Source of the DNA: an uncultured Olleya sp.
Lineage (GTDB): Bacteria; Bacteroidota; Bacteroidia; Flavobacteriales; Flavobacteriaceae
Length of the DNA stretch: 64,000 nucleotides
Direction of reading: 5' to 3'
Assembly (NCBI GenBank): GCA_947503885.1
Contig: CANNFD010000005.1
Span: 224,868 to 288,867 of the forward strand
Position numbers and translations under genes: made by a program. The notes beneath the pieces are model-generated. The model was not told the origin of the DNA, did no database searches, and saw nothing but the letters and a program-made list of their open reading frames with translations. Of the stretch, positions 55,539 through 63,959 are shown one piece after another. The stretch's first letter is position 1, and each line of letters starts with the position of its first letter.

Positions 55539-56333
55539 ATGACCTACCAAGGTGTGTTGACAAAAATGCAAACAGAGTTTTCTAAACCTATTAATTACTA
55601 TTTGGTTTTTAAAAACGACTTTATAAACCTTAATCAATTATTAAACAAAACTTTAGAATTTAATTTTGTTGGTTTTGAGTGTTTAAATTGTCATTTAGAT
55701 AAGCCTATTTATCGTCAAGGCTTTTGCAAAAGTTGTTTTTTTGAAATCCCACAAGCTGCCGATTGGATAATGAAACCCGAATTAAGTCAAGCACATTTAG
55801 ACATTGAAGAGCGTAATTTGGCTTATGAAAAGCAGGTCCAATTACAACCACATATAGTGTATTTGGCTAATTCTAGTAATGTAAAGGTTGGTGTGACTAG
55901 AAAAAGTCAAGTCCCTACACGATGGATAGATCAAGGGGCGCATGAAGCTATAGAGATTGTTGAAGTCCCAAATAGATATCTTGCTGGTATTACGGAGGTT
56001 GCTTTAAAAGATTATGTTGCCGATAAAACCAATTGGCGTACTATGCTTAAAAATGAAATTAAAGATGAAAATTTAATTGAATGGAGAGACAAATTAAAAC
56101 AGTACATCCCTGACGAAGCAAAGTCTTATTACATTGAAGACAATCAAGAAACTAATATAGATTTTCCGGTATTACAATATCCAGCAAAACCTAAGTCTTT
56201 AAACTTTACAAAAACCGCGAATTACAAAGGGGTTTTAAAAGGAATTAAAGGTCAATATTTAATTTTTGAAGACAATACAGTTTGTAATATTAGAAGTAAT
56301 GAAGGTATTGTAGTTAATATTACTATTTTGTAA
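55539..56333 (+). CDS. DUF2797 protein, zinc ribbon plus GIY-YIG-like domain
   Basis: A 264-residue protein of the DUF2797 family. A probable zinc site is formed by C48-x2-C51 and C63-x2-C66. Around residues 105-140, HIVYLANSSNVKVGVTRKSQ then TRWIDQGAHEAIEI resembles a GIY-YIG nuclease core, where GV-T-R replaces the usual pattern. No signal peptide. A nucleic-acid role is an inference; no function is established for this family as far as I know. Divergent from the GH3-family gene and followed after 30 nt by a small unknown gene. Confidence 0.82.
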   Translation: MTYQGVLTKMQTEFSKPINYYLVFKNDFINLNQLLNKTLEFNFVGFECLNCHLDKPIYRQGFCKSCFFEIPQAADWIMKPELSQAHLDIEERNLAYEKQVQLQPHIVYLANSSNVKVGVTRKSQVPTRWIDQGAHEAIEIVEVPNRYLAGITEVALKDYVADKTNWRTMLKNEIKDENLIEWRDKLKQYIPDEAKSYYIEDNQETNIDFPVLQYPAKPKSLNFTKTANYKGVLKGIKGQYLIFEDNTVCNIRSNEGIVVNITIL

Positions 56334-56363
56334 TCTTAGCATTAACTTTACGACCTAAAGTTA

Positions 56364-56729
56364 ATGAACACGCTTATTTTTGTTTACAATGCTAATTCTG
56401 GAATTAAAAATCTAGCAATTGATGTTGCTCATAAACTATTTAGTCCTAAAACTTATACTTGTAATTTATGTGCATTGACCTATAATACGTTTACTGAAAA
56501 TATTATATGGAAAGATTTTAGATCTAGAACTAATCTGAATTTTGAGTTTTTACATAGTGATCAGTTTGAAGCTAAATACCCTAATAAAACATTTAGTTAT
56601 CCTATTATTTTAAATAGAAATAAAAATAGTCTTGACATATTTTTATCTAAAGATGAAATTAACTCACTATCATCGGTTGAAGAATTGATTTTTACTATTG
56701 AATCTAAATCTTGTAAAATGCTGCGTTAG
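56364..56729 (+). CDS. Small protein of unknown function; stop codon lies in a repeat element
   Basis: A 121-residue cytoplasmic protein opening MNTLIFVYNANSGIKNLAID with a CNLCALTYNTF patch in the middle. I recall similar flavobacterial proteins, sometimes labelled GTPase without proof, and see no P-loop here. The final codons (ATG CTG CGT TAG) run into the palindromic element starting at 56722, so the last two residues and the stop are supplied by the repeat. It follows the DUF2797 gene by 30 nt. Confidence 0.65.
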   Translation: MNTLIFVYNANSGIKNLAIDVAHKLFSPKTYTCNLCALTYNTFTENIIWKDFRSRTNLNFEFLHSDQFEAKYPNKTFSYPIILNRNKNSLDIFLSKDEINSLSSVEELIFTIESKSCKMLR

Positions 56730-56811
56730 CGATAGTAGTGGCATCCTTTTTTTGCTGCCATATATGGCAAAAAAAGATATAACGGATAGCGCGACCCTTG
56801 TGGTAACGCCC
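56722..56811. repeat. Palindromic intergenic element of about 90 bp, copy 2
   Basis: Same layout as copy 1 at 23082-23173: GCGTTA ends inverted to TAACGC, ATCC / GGAT inner pair, and the identical core TTTTTTTGCTGCCATATATG followed by GCAAAAAAAGAT. It lies between convergent genes, provides the stop codon of the gene on its left and ends 8 bp before the stop of the carbonic anhydrase gene on its right. A bidirectional terminator role would fit. Confidence 0.85.
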
Positions 56812-56819
56812 AAAAAACA

Positions 56820-57332
56820 CTATTTAAACCAGCCTGAATATTTTACGTAATTGTCTGCAATACGATTAATCTCTCCGTTGATTAATTCTTTACTAATATC
56901 TTTTACTTTTTTTGCTGGTACGCCTGCATAAATACTACCGGACTCTACTGTTGTATTTTGAGTAACGACTGCTCCTGCTGCTATAATACTATTGCTTTCA
57001 ACCACGCAATTATCCATTACGATACTTCCCATACCTATTAATACATTGTCGTGGATTGTGCATCCATGGACTATAGCATTGTGACCAATAGATACGTTAT
57101 TACCAATGATTGTTGGAAATTTTTGATAAGTACAATGTACTACTGCCCCATCTTGAACGTTGACTTTATCGCCTAATTTAATGTAATTTACGTCACCACG
57201 AAGTACTGCATTAAACCAAATACTGCATTGTTTACCTATTTGGACATCCCCAACTATGGTTGCGTTTTCTGCTATGTAACAGTCTTCTGTGATTTGTGGT
57301 GCTTTACCGTTTACTGGTTTTATTATTGGCAT
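56820..57332 (-). CDS. Gamma-class carbonic anhydrase family protein
   Basis: A 170-residue left-handed beta-helix protein of hexapeptide repeats (such as IGNNVSIGHNAIVHGCTIHD). The three metal-binding histidines of gamma carbonic anhydrases are present as H66, H84 and H89, and the usual arginine/glutamine contacts (LRGDVNYIKLGD, NVQDGAVVH) are there. PaaY/YrdA-like members may have lost or changed activity, so catalytic function is not certain. It lies downstream of the LytT-type regulator. Confidence 0.9.
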   Translation of the reverse strand: MPIIKPVNGKAPQITEDCYIAENATIVGDVQIGKQCSIWFNAVLRGDVNYIKLGDKVNVQDGAVVHCTYQKFPTIIGNNVSIGHNAIVHGCTIHDNVLIGMGSIVMDNCVVESNSIIAAGAVVTQNTTVESGSIYAGVPAKKVKDISKELINGEINRIADNYVKYSGWFK

Positions 57333-57398
57333 ATTTTGTTTAGTTAAATGTTGTCTATACTTATTATCACTCTGATATACTTAAATTGACGTCTTGGT

Positions 57399-58133
57399 TT
57401 AATTAAAATATGATAATAGGTCTGATTTTTTTGAGGCTGACACCATTATTTCTTTTCCATTGCTTAGGATAACACTTCCTCCTTTTCCTTTAACGTATTT
57501 AACTACTTCGCTAACATTAACTAAGTAGCTTTTGTGGACACGTGCAAACCCTGAAGGTGTTAGGGCGTCTTCAAAATATTTTAGTGTCTTACTGACTACT
57601 TTCTTTTTATTAGTGTTTAAATAGATCTCTGTGTAATTATCGTCTGCTTTGCAATATAGGATGTCTTTTGTGTTTAACACTTCAAATCCGTCTTGTTGTG
57701 GTATGGTTATTTTACCGTCCACAGTATTAGTTTTTGGTATTAAGACTTGGTCTTGTAATGCGTCTTCTTTAGTTTTAATTTCGGAAACGTAATCTACAGC
57801 TTTAATCAGCTCGTCAATATCGATTGGCTTCATTAAATAATAGGAAGCATGTGCGTTTAAGGCGTCCATTGCATAATTATTATATGCGGTTACAAAAATG
57901 GTTTCGAAATCACGATCACCAACTTTATCTAATAAATCAAATGCGTTACCATATGGCATCTCTACATCTAAAAACACTAAGTCTAGATCCAATGTACGTA
58001 TAAGCTCTAAGGCTTGATTAATATTTTCGGCTTCGCCAATAATATTAACTTTTGGACAATATTTGGTTAAGTAGTTTTTTAATATAGCTCTACTTTGTGC
58101 TTCGTCTTCTACTAATATTGCGTTTAGTTTCAT
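57399..58133 (-). CDS. LytTR-family response regulator
   Basis: A 244-residue two-domain regulator. The receiver domain (1-120) has the acidic pair E9/D10 and phosphoacceptor D56 (DLVFLDVEMPYG), with the switch Thr in VTAYNNYAMDA and Lys in YYLMKPIDIDE. The LytTR DNA-binding domain (about 145-244) shows DILYCKADDNYTEIYL, ARVHKSYLVNVSEV and KGKGGSVILSNGKEI. It belongs with the kinase gene just upstream on the same strand, separated by a REP-like repeat. Its own targets are not visible. Confidence 0.94.
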   Translation of the reverse strand: MKLNAILVEDEAQSRAILKNYLTKYCPKVNIIGEAENINQALELIRTLDLDLVFLDVEMPYGNAFDLLDKVGDRDFETIFVTAYNNYAMDALNAHASYYLMKPIDIDELIKAVDYVSEIKTKEDALQDQVLIPKTNTVDGKITIPQQDGFEVLNTKDILYCKADDNYTEIYLNTNKKKVVSKTLKYFEDALTPSGFARVHKSYLVNVSEVVKYVKGKGGSVILSNGKEIMVSASKKSDLLSYFN

Positions 58134-58141
58134 ATATGCAA

Positions 58142-58216
58142 CATTCCTGCATTGACAGGAATAAATTTATTTATTAAAATTTTAATTAGGTGGGTTCCTG
58201 CTTTTGCAGAAATGAC
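58142..58216. repeat. REP-like inverted repeat, copy B
   Basis: ATTCCTGCATTGACAGGAAT at one end and TTCCTGCTTTTGCAGAAATG then ACAG at the other, around an AT-rich middle. It is related to copy A at 12581-12647 (shared GTCATT..TCCTGC ends and AGGTGGG) and fills the gap between the kinase and regulator genes, ending 2 bp from the kinase stop. Confidence 0.7.
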
Positions 58217-58218
58217 AG

Positions 58219-60384
58219 CTAATCTTTTTTTATGGTTACCACTACTTTTGTCCCTACATCACCATCAGTTTCGTTATCGTCTATAATCACATCAACTTTG
58301 TCTTTATACATTTGGTTTAAAATTGATACTCGTTTTTTAATATTACCTAGGCCTTTAGAATTGTGTTTTTGTTGATTTTCGGTTTTAAGACTCTTAGATT
58401 TTTTACGCCCAATACCATTATCTGCAATTGTTATTGCTATAACTCCTATTTGCTTTTTGGTTATTGAAATCTCTAATAATCCCATTTCGTTTTTATAACG
58501 TAATCCATGCCACACAGCATTTTCTATATAAGGTTGCAATAGCATTGGAGGGATTTGATAAGCCTCTATATCTATAGTTTTATCTACCTCTATCTTATAT
58601 TCAAACTTATCTTTAAACCTAAAGTGTTCTAATTTTGTGTAAAGCTCTATTAATTCGATTTCTTTTTGAAGTGGTATAAAATCTTCTTCAGAGTTTTCTA
58701 ATACTGCTCTCATTAATTTTGAAAAATCTGAGAGGTATTTGTTTGCTGTACGCTCGTCATTTGTTGCAATAAAACTGTTAACCGAGTTTAAAGCGTTGAA
58801 GATAAAATGCGGATTCATTTGACTACGCAATGATTTTAAGGCTAATAAATTATTAGCTAACTTTTGCTGTTTGATGTACTTAAACATTAAATAAGCAGTT
58901 AAAATTAAAAGGAACACACCTCCAATTAAAGAGTAAATTATTAATAATTGTCTTTTGTTTTTCTCTTGAGACAACTCGACTTGACTTAGGGTTAATTTAC
59001 GGTCAGTTTCAAGTGTTGTAATCCGGTTTTGTTTTTCTGCTATGCTTTTATTAAATCGGGCTGCCTGAGATATTTCTTGTTCTTTTTTAATATAAAGTTG
59101 ATCTACTGTTTTAACATACTGGTCAAAGGTTTTTTTTGCTTCGCTAAAATTACCTGACTCTACATAAACATCTGTAAGTTTTTTGGTTGCATCTTTTTTG
59201 ACGGTTAAATCTTCTTTTTTATCAGCTTCTTCTATACTTTTTTCTAAATACGGAATGGCTTCTTTATAATCTTTTTGTAAAAAATATGCGTTTCCAATTT
59301 TATAGTTTTGTTTTTGTTTAGTTAGATTACTCTCGTTAGATATTATAGAGTCTTTTTCAATTGCATCAATATCTTTAATAATCTCTTTTCTGGTGCGTAT
59401 TTCTTGGTCATAAGATTGATTAACATTCTGAAAATCTGCAAATTTAATTTTCTGTTCAACCTCTCTTGTTTTATTTTCTTTTGACGCAAGTACCACAGAG
59501 TTTTCAAGCAATACTTCTGCTTTAGCTTTATTTCCTTCAGCATTATAGACCTCGCCTAATTTAGAGTTTAAATCTGTTATTTTGGGTAGAATTTGATTTG
59601 TTGTCGCAACTTTTAAACCTTCCGTATAAGCTTTGGACGCTTTAGCAGTTTGATTAATTTTAGCATAAACATCACCTAATCCTTCATAACGTATCACGTT
59701 TTGCCAATTAGACAAATTATTAGGGTTAAAGCTATTATAAATAGCTAGACTTTCTTGATGGTTTTTGTTATTAAAATAGGCTTTAGCCAATTTTAAATTA
59801 ACATCTACCGAGTTGATATTATTTAAACTGATTCTGTAATTGGTGACTGCTAAATCATATTGTTTCCAATACATATACACATCTGCTAACACTTCAAAAG
59901 CTTCTGCATTTTGCATTATTGAAGTACTTTTAGGAATACTTTCTGCAATAAACTGAATACTTTTTTCTGCTGAAATCTTTTTATAAAACACAGCCGAATC
60001 TATCGTGCTTTTAAATGTATTTGATTTAGTTTTTACCTTTTTAACATATGCGTCTTCAATCAATGATTGGACTTCTACAGTAATATTATCGTTAGTTTTT
60101 ACAGTATAATATATAGTTTCAAAGTCTTTGTGACTTATCATAATCTCGTCACCTATTTTTACATTAATTCTAAACTCACCGCTTAAACTTGTGCTTGTAT
60201 AAGACCCGCCATTAACCTGGATATTAACATCAGAAATTGGATTATAACTATCCACCTCACGCACCAATCCTTTGACAGTAAAAGTATTGTCAGCACTTTT
60301 ACTTTCTAGCTGGTGTTGCGCCATTACAGATTGTAATGAGGTAACTATTATTAAAAGTGTTATTACTAAACGTAGGTTTTTCAT
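58219..60384 (-). CDS. LytS-type sensor histidine kinase with TPR sensor region
   Basis: A 721-residue kinase. After the signal peptide (MKNLRLVITLLIIVTSLQSV, cleaved near MAQ) comes a carboxypeptidase regulatory-like domain (about 34-105), then tetratricopeptide-type helical repeats (about 155-430), a coiled stretch, one membrane helix (480-503) and a cytoplasmic His_kinase domain with H526 in QMNPHFIFNALNSVNSFI. The ATPase end shows YIENAVWHGLRY and DNGIGRKKS. The sensor part should be periplasmic. Pairs with the LytTR regulator next to it. Sensed signal unknown. Confidence 0.93.
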   Translation of the reverse strand: MKNLRLVITLLIIVTSLQSVMAQHQLESKSADNTFTVKGLVREVDSYNPISDVNIQVNGGSYTSTSLSGEFRINVKIGDEIMISHKDFETIYYTVKTNDNITVEVQSLIEDAYVKKVKTKSNTFKSTIDSAVFYKKISAEKSIQFIAESIPKSTSIMQNAEAFEVLADVYMYWKQYDLAVTNYRISLNNINSVDVNLKLAKAYFNNKNHQESLAIYNSFNPNNLSNWQNVIRYEGLGDVYAKINQTAKASKAYTEGLKVATTNQILPKITDLNSKLGEVYNAEGNKAKAEVLLENSVVLASKENKTREVEQKIKFADFQNVNQSYDQEIRTRKEIIKDIDAIEKDSIISNESNLTKQKQNYKIGNAYFLQKDYKEAIPYLEKSIEEADKKEDLTVKKDATKKLTDVYVESGNFSEAKKTFDQYVKTVDQLYIKKEQEISQAARFNKSIAEKQNRITTLETDRKLTLSQVELSQEKNKRQLLIIYSLIGGVFLLILTAYLMFKYIKQQKLANNLLALKSLRSQMNPHFIFNALNSVNSFIATNDERTANKYLSDFSKLMRAVLENSEEDFIPLQKEIELIELYTKLEHFRFKDKFEYKIEVDKTIDIEAYQIPPMLLQPYIENAVWHGLRYKNEMGLLEISITKKQIGVIAITIADNGIGRKKSKSLKTENQQKHNSKGLGNIKKRVSILNQMYKDKVDVIIDDNETDGDVGTKVVVTIKKD

Positions 60385-60588
60385 TTATCAGTTTCTAAAA
60401 CATAAACTTACGCACTTTAAATCATTAAATAAAATGTGCTTTTTAAAGATTGGCACTAGAAATTGATTAAATAGTGGACTTAACTAATTTACAATATAAG
60501 CTTACTCATTAATACTACTAGTTCCCTCATTATTGGTTTTATATAAATTTAGTTGCATCTAGGTTTACCAAAACAAAAACCTAATAAC

Positions 60589-61602
60589 ATGAAACTTTTA
60601 AAACTAACTTTATTATTAACTGTATTAATCTTTAATGCTCAAGCACAGCATTTGGGTAATTATAACAAGGATATTTCTAGGCAAAATATTGCTACTGGAA
60701 ACGCAACAGTTTTTGGACACTCGCCAAAGCATGTGACACCAACCCTTAATCCAAATAGCACAATCGTTATTGATGTTAGAGCTTTACAAAATGTCAAAGC
60801 TACTTCATATACTGCAATATTTAATGTCTCCCAAATTGGTGAAACAGCCCAAATTACCAACCAATTATTAAGTAAACGTATTAATAATATCAGAGAGGAA
60901 TTAGCACAATATGACATTTTAGAAAAAGATATAGCTATTGATGTGATTTCATTTGTACCAGTTTACGAGGTCGAAGTCACTAAAAAACTATTTAGTAAAA
61001 CCTATACTGAAGTCCCTAAAGGCTTTGAGTTACAGCAAAACATTCATATTCAATTTACAAAAACTCAACAGTTTGAAAACATATTAACCGCTTGTGCTAA
61101 AAATGAAATTTACAACTTAGTTAAAGTAGATTATTTTATTGAAAACATTGCAGAAGTGTATAAAAACCTACAAAATAAACTACTTACTTTAATCACTGAT
61201 AAAAAAGAATATTATAGTGCCTTAGGTTTTGTATTAGACAATTATAATGCAACTATGGCTGATCAAAAATATTGTTATTTTCCTAAAGACTTTTATCAAA
61301 ACTACCAGGCTTTTAATAGTATTTCATTTCAAGCATTAAAACAAGATAAAGGGGTGACGGAAGCTAAAAAACAAACATCGTATTATTATCAACCATTATC
61401 TTATGAAAACTATGACATTGTAGTTAATCCCTCTATTTTAGAACCTGTTGTACAAATAGGGATGGAAATTAAGTTATATTTTACACCCAAACCAAAAGCG
61501 CAAAAAGCAGAACCAATAGTAAAGACAGAAACCAAACATAAATACTATGTAATATCTCCGGATGGAAGTATTGACGTTAAGGAATTGAATACTAATAATT
61601 AA
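60589..61602 (+). CDS. Secreted SIMPL-domain protein (DUF541)
   Basis: A 337-residue exported protein with signal peptide MKLLKLTLLLTVLIFNAQAQ. The body matches the SIMPL/DUF541 (BP26/OMP28) pattern: ALQNVKATSYTAIFNVSQIG, paired oligomer helices LLSKRINNIREELAQYDILE and later the repeat strands VYEVEVTKKLF. The function in Bacteroidota is not known. I start at the ATG at 60589; an in-frame TTG at 60553 gives an unlikely lead. The last part (KYYVISPDGSIDVKELNTNN) is an extra tail. Convergent with the PorP-family gene, sharing a terminator. Confidence 0.82.
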   Translation: MKLLKLTLLLTVLIFNAQAQHLGNYNKDISRQNIATGNATVFGHSPKHVTPTLNPNSTIVIDVRALQNVKATSYTAIFNVSQIGETAQITNQLLSKRINNIREELAQYDILEKDIAIDVISFVPVYEVEVTKKLFSKTYTEVPKGFELQQNIHIQFTKTQQFENILTACAKNEIYNLVKVDYFIENIAEVYKNLQNKLLTLITDKKEYYSALGFVLDNYNATMADQKYCYFPKDFYQNYQAFNSISFQALKQDKGVTEAKKQTSYYYQPLSYENYDIVVNPSILEPVVQIGMEIKLYFTPKPKAQKAEPIVKTETKHKYYVISPDGSIDVKELNTNN

Positions 61603-61613
61603 AAAAAGCAATA

Positions 61614-61645
61614 AAAAAAGCCTCAAATATTTGAGGCTTTTTTAA
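61614..61645. terminator. Bidirectional terminator between convergent genes
   Basis: Perfect palindrome AAAAAAGCCTCAAAT / ATTTGAGGCTTTTTT with A and T runs on each side, 11 nt after the SIMPL gene stop and about 20 nt from the PorP-family stop. Confidence 0.9.
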
Positions 61646-61666
61646 TATATGTAAAATTATATTGTA

Positions 61667-62677
61667 CTAGTTAATCGCTGGACAGTCACAGCTATATCGT
61701 TGTTTACCACAATTAAAGTTATACCCTAAAGTTAATTGATGAAACCCGCCATTGTTAAATACAACTGAGTTAGCTTGGTAACTATAATTATAAGCAAACA
61801 TAAAATTGTTTACTTCTACACCTAATATTGGTGTAATATATTGTAATTTTTGACTACTTACTCCTGATCCATCAAGATACTCAGCACCGTCTAAAGAGCG
61901 TCTGTAAGACAAACCTCCCCAAACTTTACCAAAGTCCATTGTTTTATAAGCTTTAAGATTTACATCAAAAGAGGCTTCTTCTGTAGCATCTCTATACATA
62001 AACATTAATGATGGTTCAAAACTCCACTCGCTACCATAATTACCAAATGTATTACCAACAGACACTAAATATGTTCTTAGGTTATCATAACTTAAACCTT
62101 GCTCGTTAAAATTAACTCCATCATTATTCAATAAGTTTTTTACTGTAGCATGTGCGTAAAAATTGTACATAAAATAAGAAAAACCAAAATCCACATTAAA
62201 ATTAGTTGCAGATTGTTCAATCCCTGCAATAATTGGATCGTAGCCATCAGCTAAAAAGCTTGTTTCATCTAATTTATACTGTATAGCTCCAACACTTAAA
62301 CCAAAAGATAATTGGTTTAAATCTGTAGTACTTCTAGAAAACATTAAGTGGTGTGCGTAAGTAAAATATGCTCCAGTTTGAGAGTGATAACCATTTTTAT
62401 CACTATAAACAATAGCTCCTATACCGGATTGCGACTCTCCAATTCTTCCATTAACACTAGCAGTAATAAGCTTAGGTGCATTATCATCTCCAAACCATTG
62501 TTGTCTTCCTGTAATTCTCAACTTAGCACAATTTGCTGCACCAGCCATAGAGGGATGGATTAAGTAATAGTTATCCGTTAAATAATCAGAGTAAATAGGT
62601 AACCCTTCTTGGGCTTTAGAAAGTTGTGTGCCAAAAAAGGCAACAATCGCTATTAAAAATATGTTTTTTAATCTCAT
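61667..62677 (-). CDS. PorP/SprF-family type IX secretion outer-membrane protein
   Basis: A 336-residue outer-membrane barrel-like protein with signal peptide MRLKNIFLIAIVAFFGTQLS. It shows the family opening LPIYSDYLTDNYYLIHPSMA, ITGRQQWFGDDNAPKLITAS and GIGAIVYSDKNGYHSQTGAY. PorP/SprF proteins help move or hold gliding adhesins and other type IX substrates at the surface, usually each paired with a large neighbouring substrate. No such large secreted partner is seen here, so its client lies elsewhere. The C-terminus ends with a Cys-rich SCDCPAIN. Confidence 0.92.
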   Translation of the reverse strand: MRLKNIFLIAIVAFFGTQLSKAQEGLPIYSDYLTDNYYLIHPSMAGAANCAKLRITGRQQWFGDDNAPKLITASVNGRIGESQSGIGAIVYSDKNGYHSQTGAYFTYAHHLMFSRSTTDLNQLSFGLSVGAIQYKLDETSFLADGYDPIIAGIEQSATNFNVDFGFSYFMYNFYAHATVKNLLNNDGVNFNEQGLSYDNLRTYLVSVGNTFGNYGSEWSFEPSLMFMYRDATEEASFDVNLKAYKTMDFGKVWGGLSYRRSLDGAEYLDGSGVSSQKLQYITPILGVEVNNFMFAYNYSYQANSVVFNNGGFHQLTLGYNFNCGKQRYSCDCPAIN

Positions 62678-62936
62678 AATCTCTTATTTCGAGGTAGATT
62701 GGTCTATAAAATAGTTACACTTTTAGGGCAATTATTCAATTTTAATTTAAATATTAAAAACGAAATTCAAATATATAAATTTACTGCTTATAAATTCAAT
62801 CCTAAAAGTTAAAGGTTTCAAGATAAAAATGTTTTATCAAATAAACTAAAAAAATTCTAAAATTGACATTCTTATAAAACCCAAATATAGTAGATATCTA
62901 TACTTTTCTTTAGTATTTTTGCAAAAAAAAACGACG

Positions 62937-63839
62937 ATGAGTGATTTTAAAGTTTCAATACAAGAAACCTCTAACCCAACAATAATAAAATTTGAGCTTA
63001 ATCAATTTATAACTAAGCATCAAAGTTTTGAATTTAACAATATCGACGACGCTAAAGACTCTCCTTTAGCTCAGCAATTATTTCACCTTCCTTTTGTAAA
63101 AAAAGTTTATATATCTAGTAATTTTATAGCTATTGAACGTTACAATATCGTTGAGTGGGATGCAGTTAAAAATGAAGTAGCAGAGCAAATTGAGTCTTAC
63201 TTAAATAGTGGTGGTATCGTAGTATCTGATTTGGCCGAAACTAAAAAGGTAGCGGTTACCGTTTACACGGAAAGTACGCCAAATCCATCTGTATTAAAAT
63301 TTGTTTCCAACAAAAAATTAGTAACAGCATCTTACGAGTTTACATCTATCGAAACTGCAAAGCCATCACCTATGGCTACAGCATTATTTCATTTTCCATT
63401 TGTAAAAAGCGTCTTTTTTGATGAAAATTACGTTTCAATTACAAAATATGATGTTGCAGAATGGAATGATATTTCTTTTGAATTAAGAGAATTTATAAGA
63501 ACCTATATTGAAGACGCTAAAGAAATAGTGTCTCCTAACGCTCCTGAAGTTGTAGAAAAGTCAATAGAAAAGGTTGAAGCACATTTTGAAACACTTGATG
63601 ATACCTCAAAAGAAATTATAAATATATTAGAAGAATATATTAAACCTGCAGTAGCTAGTGATGGAGGAAATATACAATTTGAATCTTATGATGAAGCAAG
63701 TAAAACTGTAAAAGTAATTTTACAAGGTGCTTGTAGTGGATGCCCATCTTCAACATTTACTTTAAAAAATGGTATAGAAAACATGTTAAAAGAAATGTTG
63801 GCTGGTAAAGTAGAATCAGTTGTTGCTATAAATGGCTAG
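62937..63839 (+). CDS. NifU-type iron-sulfur carrier with duplicated N-domain
   Basis: A 300-residue protein. Two copies of an Nfu N-terminal domain (about 5-90 and 108-195) share the pattern T-x-NP-x-x-x-KF and D-A-x-x-SP-x-A-x-x-LF, then V-x-x-V-(F/Y)-I/F. The NifU-like C-terminal domain (about 225-300) has the cluster cysteines C266 and C269 in QGACSGCPSS. Such Nfu proteins carry 4Fe-4S clusters to target enzymes. I start at the ATG at 62937; an in-frame TTG at 62919 is less likely. Monocistronic in appearance. Confidence 0.93.
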   Translation: MSDFKVSIQETSNPTIIKFELNQFITKHQSFEFNNIDDAKDSPLAQQLFHLPFVKKVYISSNFIAIERYNIVEWDAVKNEVAEQIESYLNSGGIVVSDLAETKKVAVTVYTESTPNPSVLKFVSNKKLVTASYEFTSIETAKPSPMATALFHFPFVKSVFFDENYVSITKYDVAEWNDISFELREFIRTYIEDAKEIVSPNAPEVVEKSIEKVEAHFETLDDTSKEIINILEEYIKPAVASDGGNIQFESYDEASKTVKVILQGACSGCPSSTFTLKNGIENMLKEMLAGKVESVVAING

Positions 63840-63959
63840 ATTCTTATTTGAAACGCTACTGTTTAACATTTTTTATGCTTTTATTGAATGTTTTTAACAA
63901 CTGTTATTGTAATAAAATTCGTATTTTTAAACAACAAACAATAATTAAAAACCAATATT

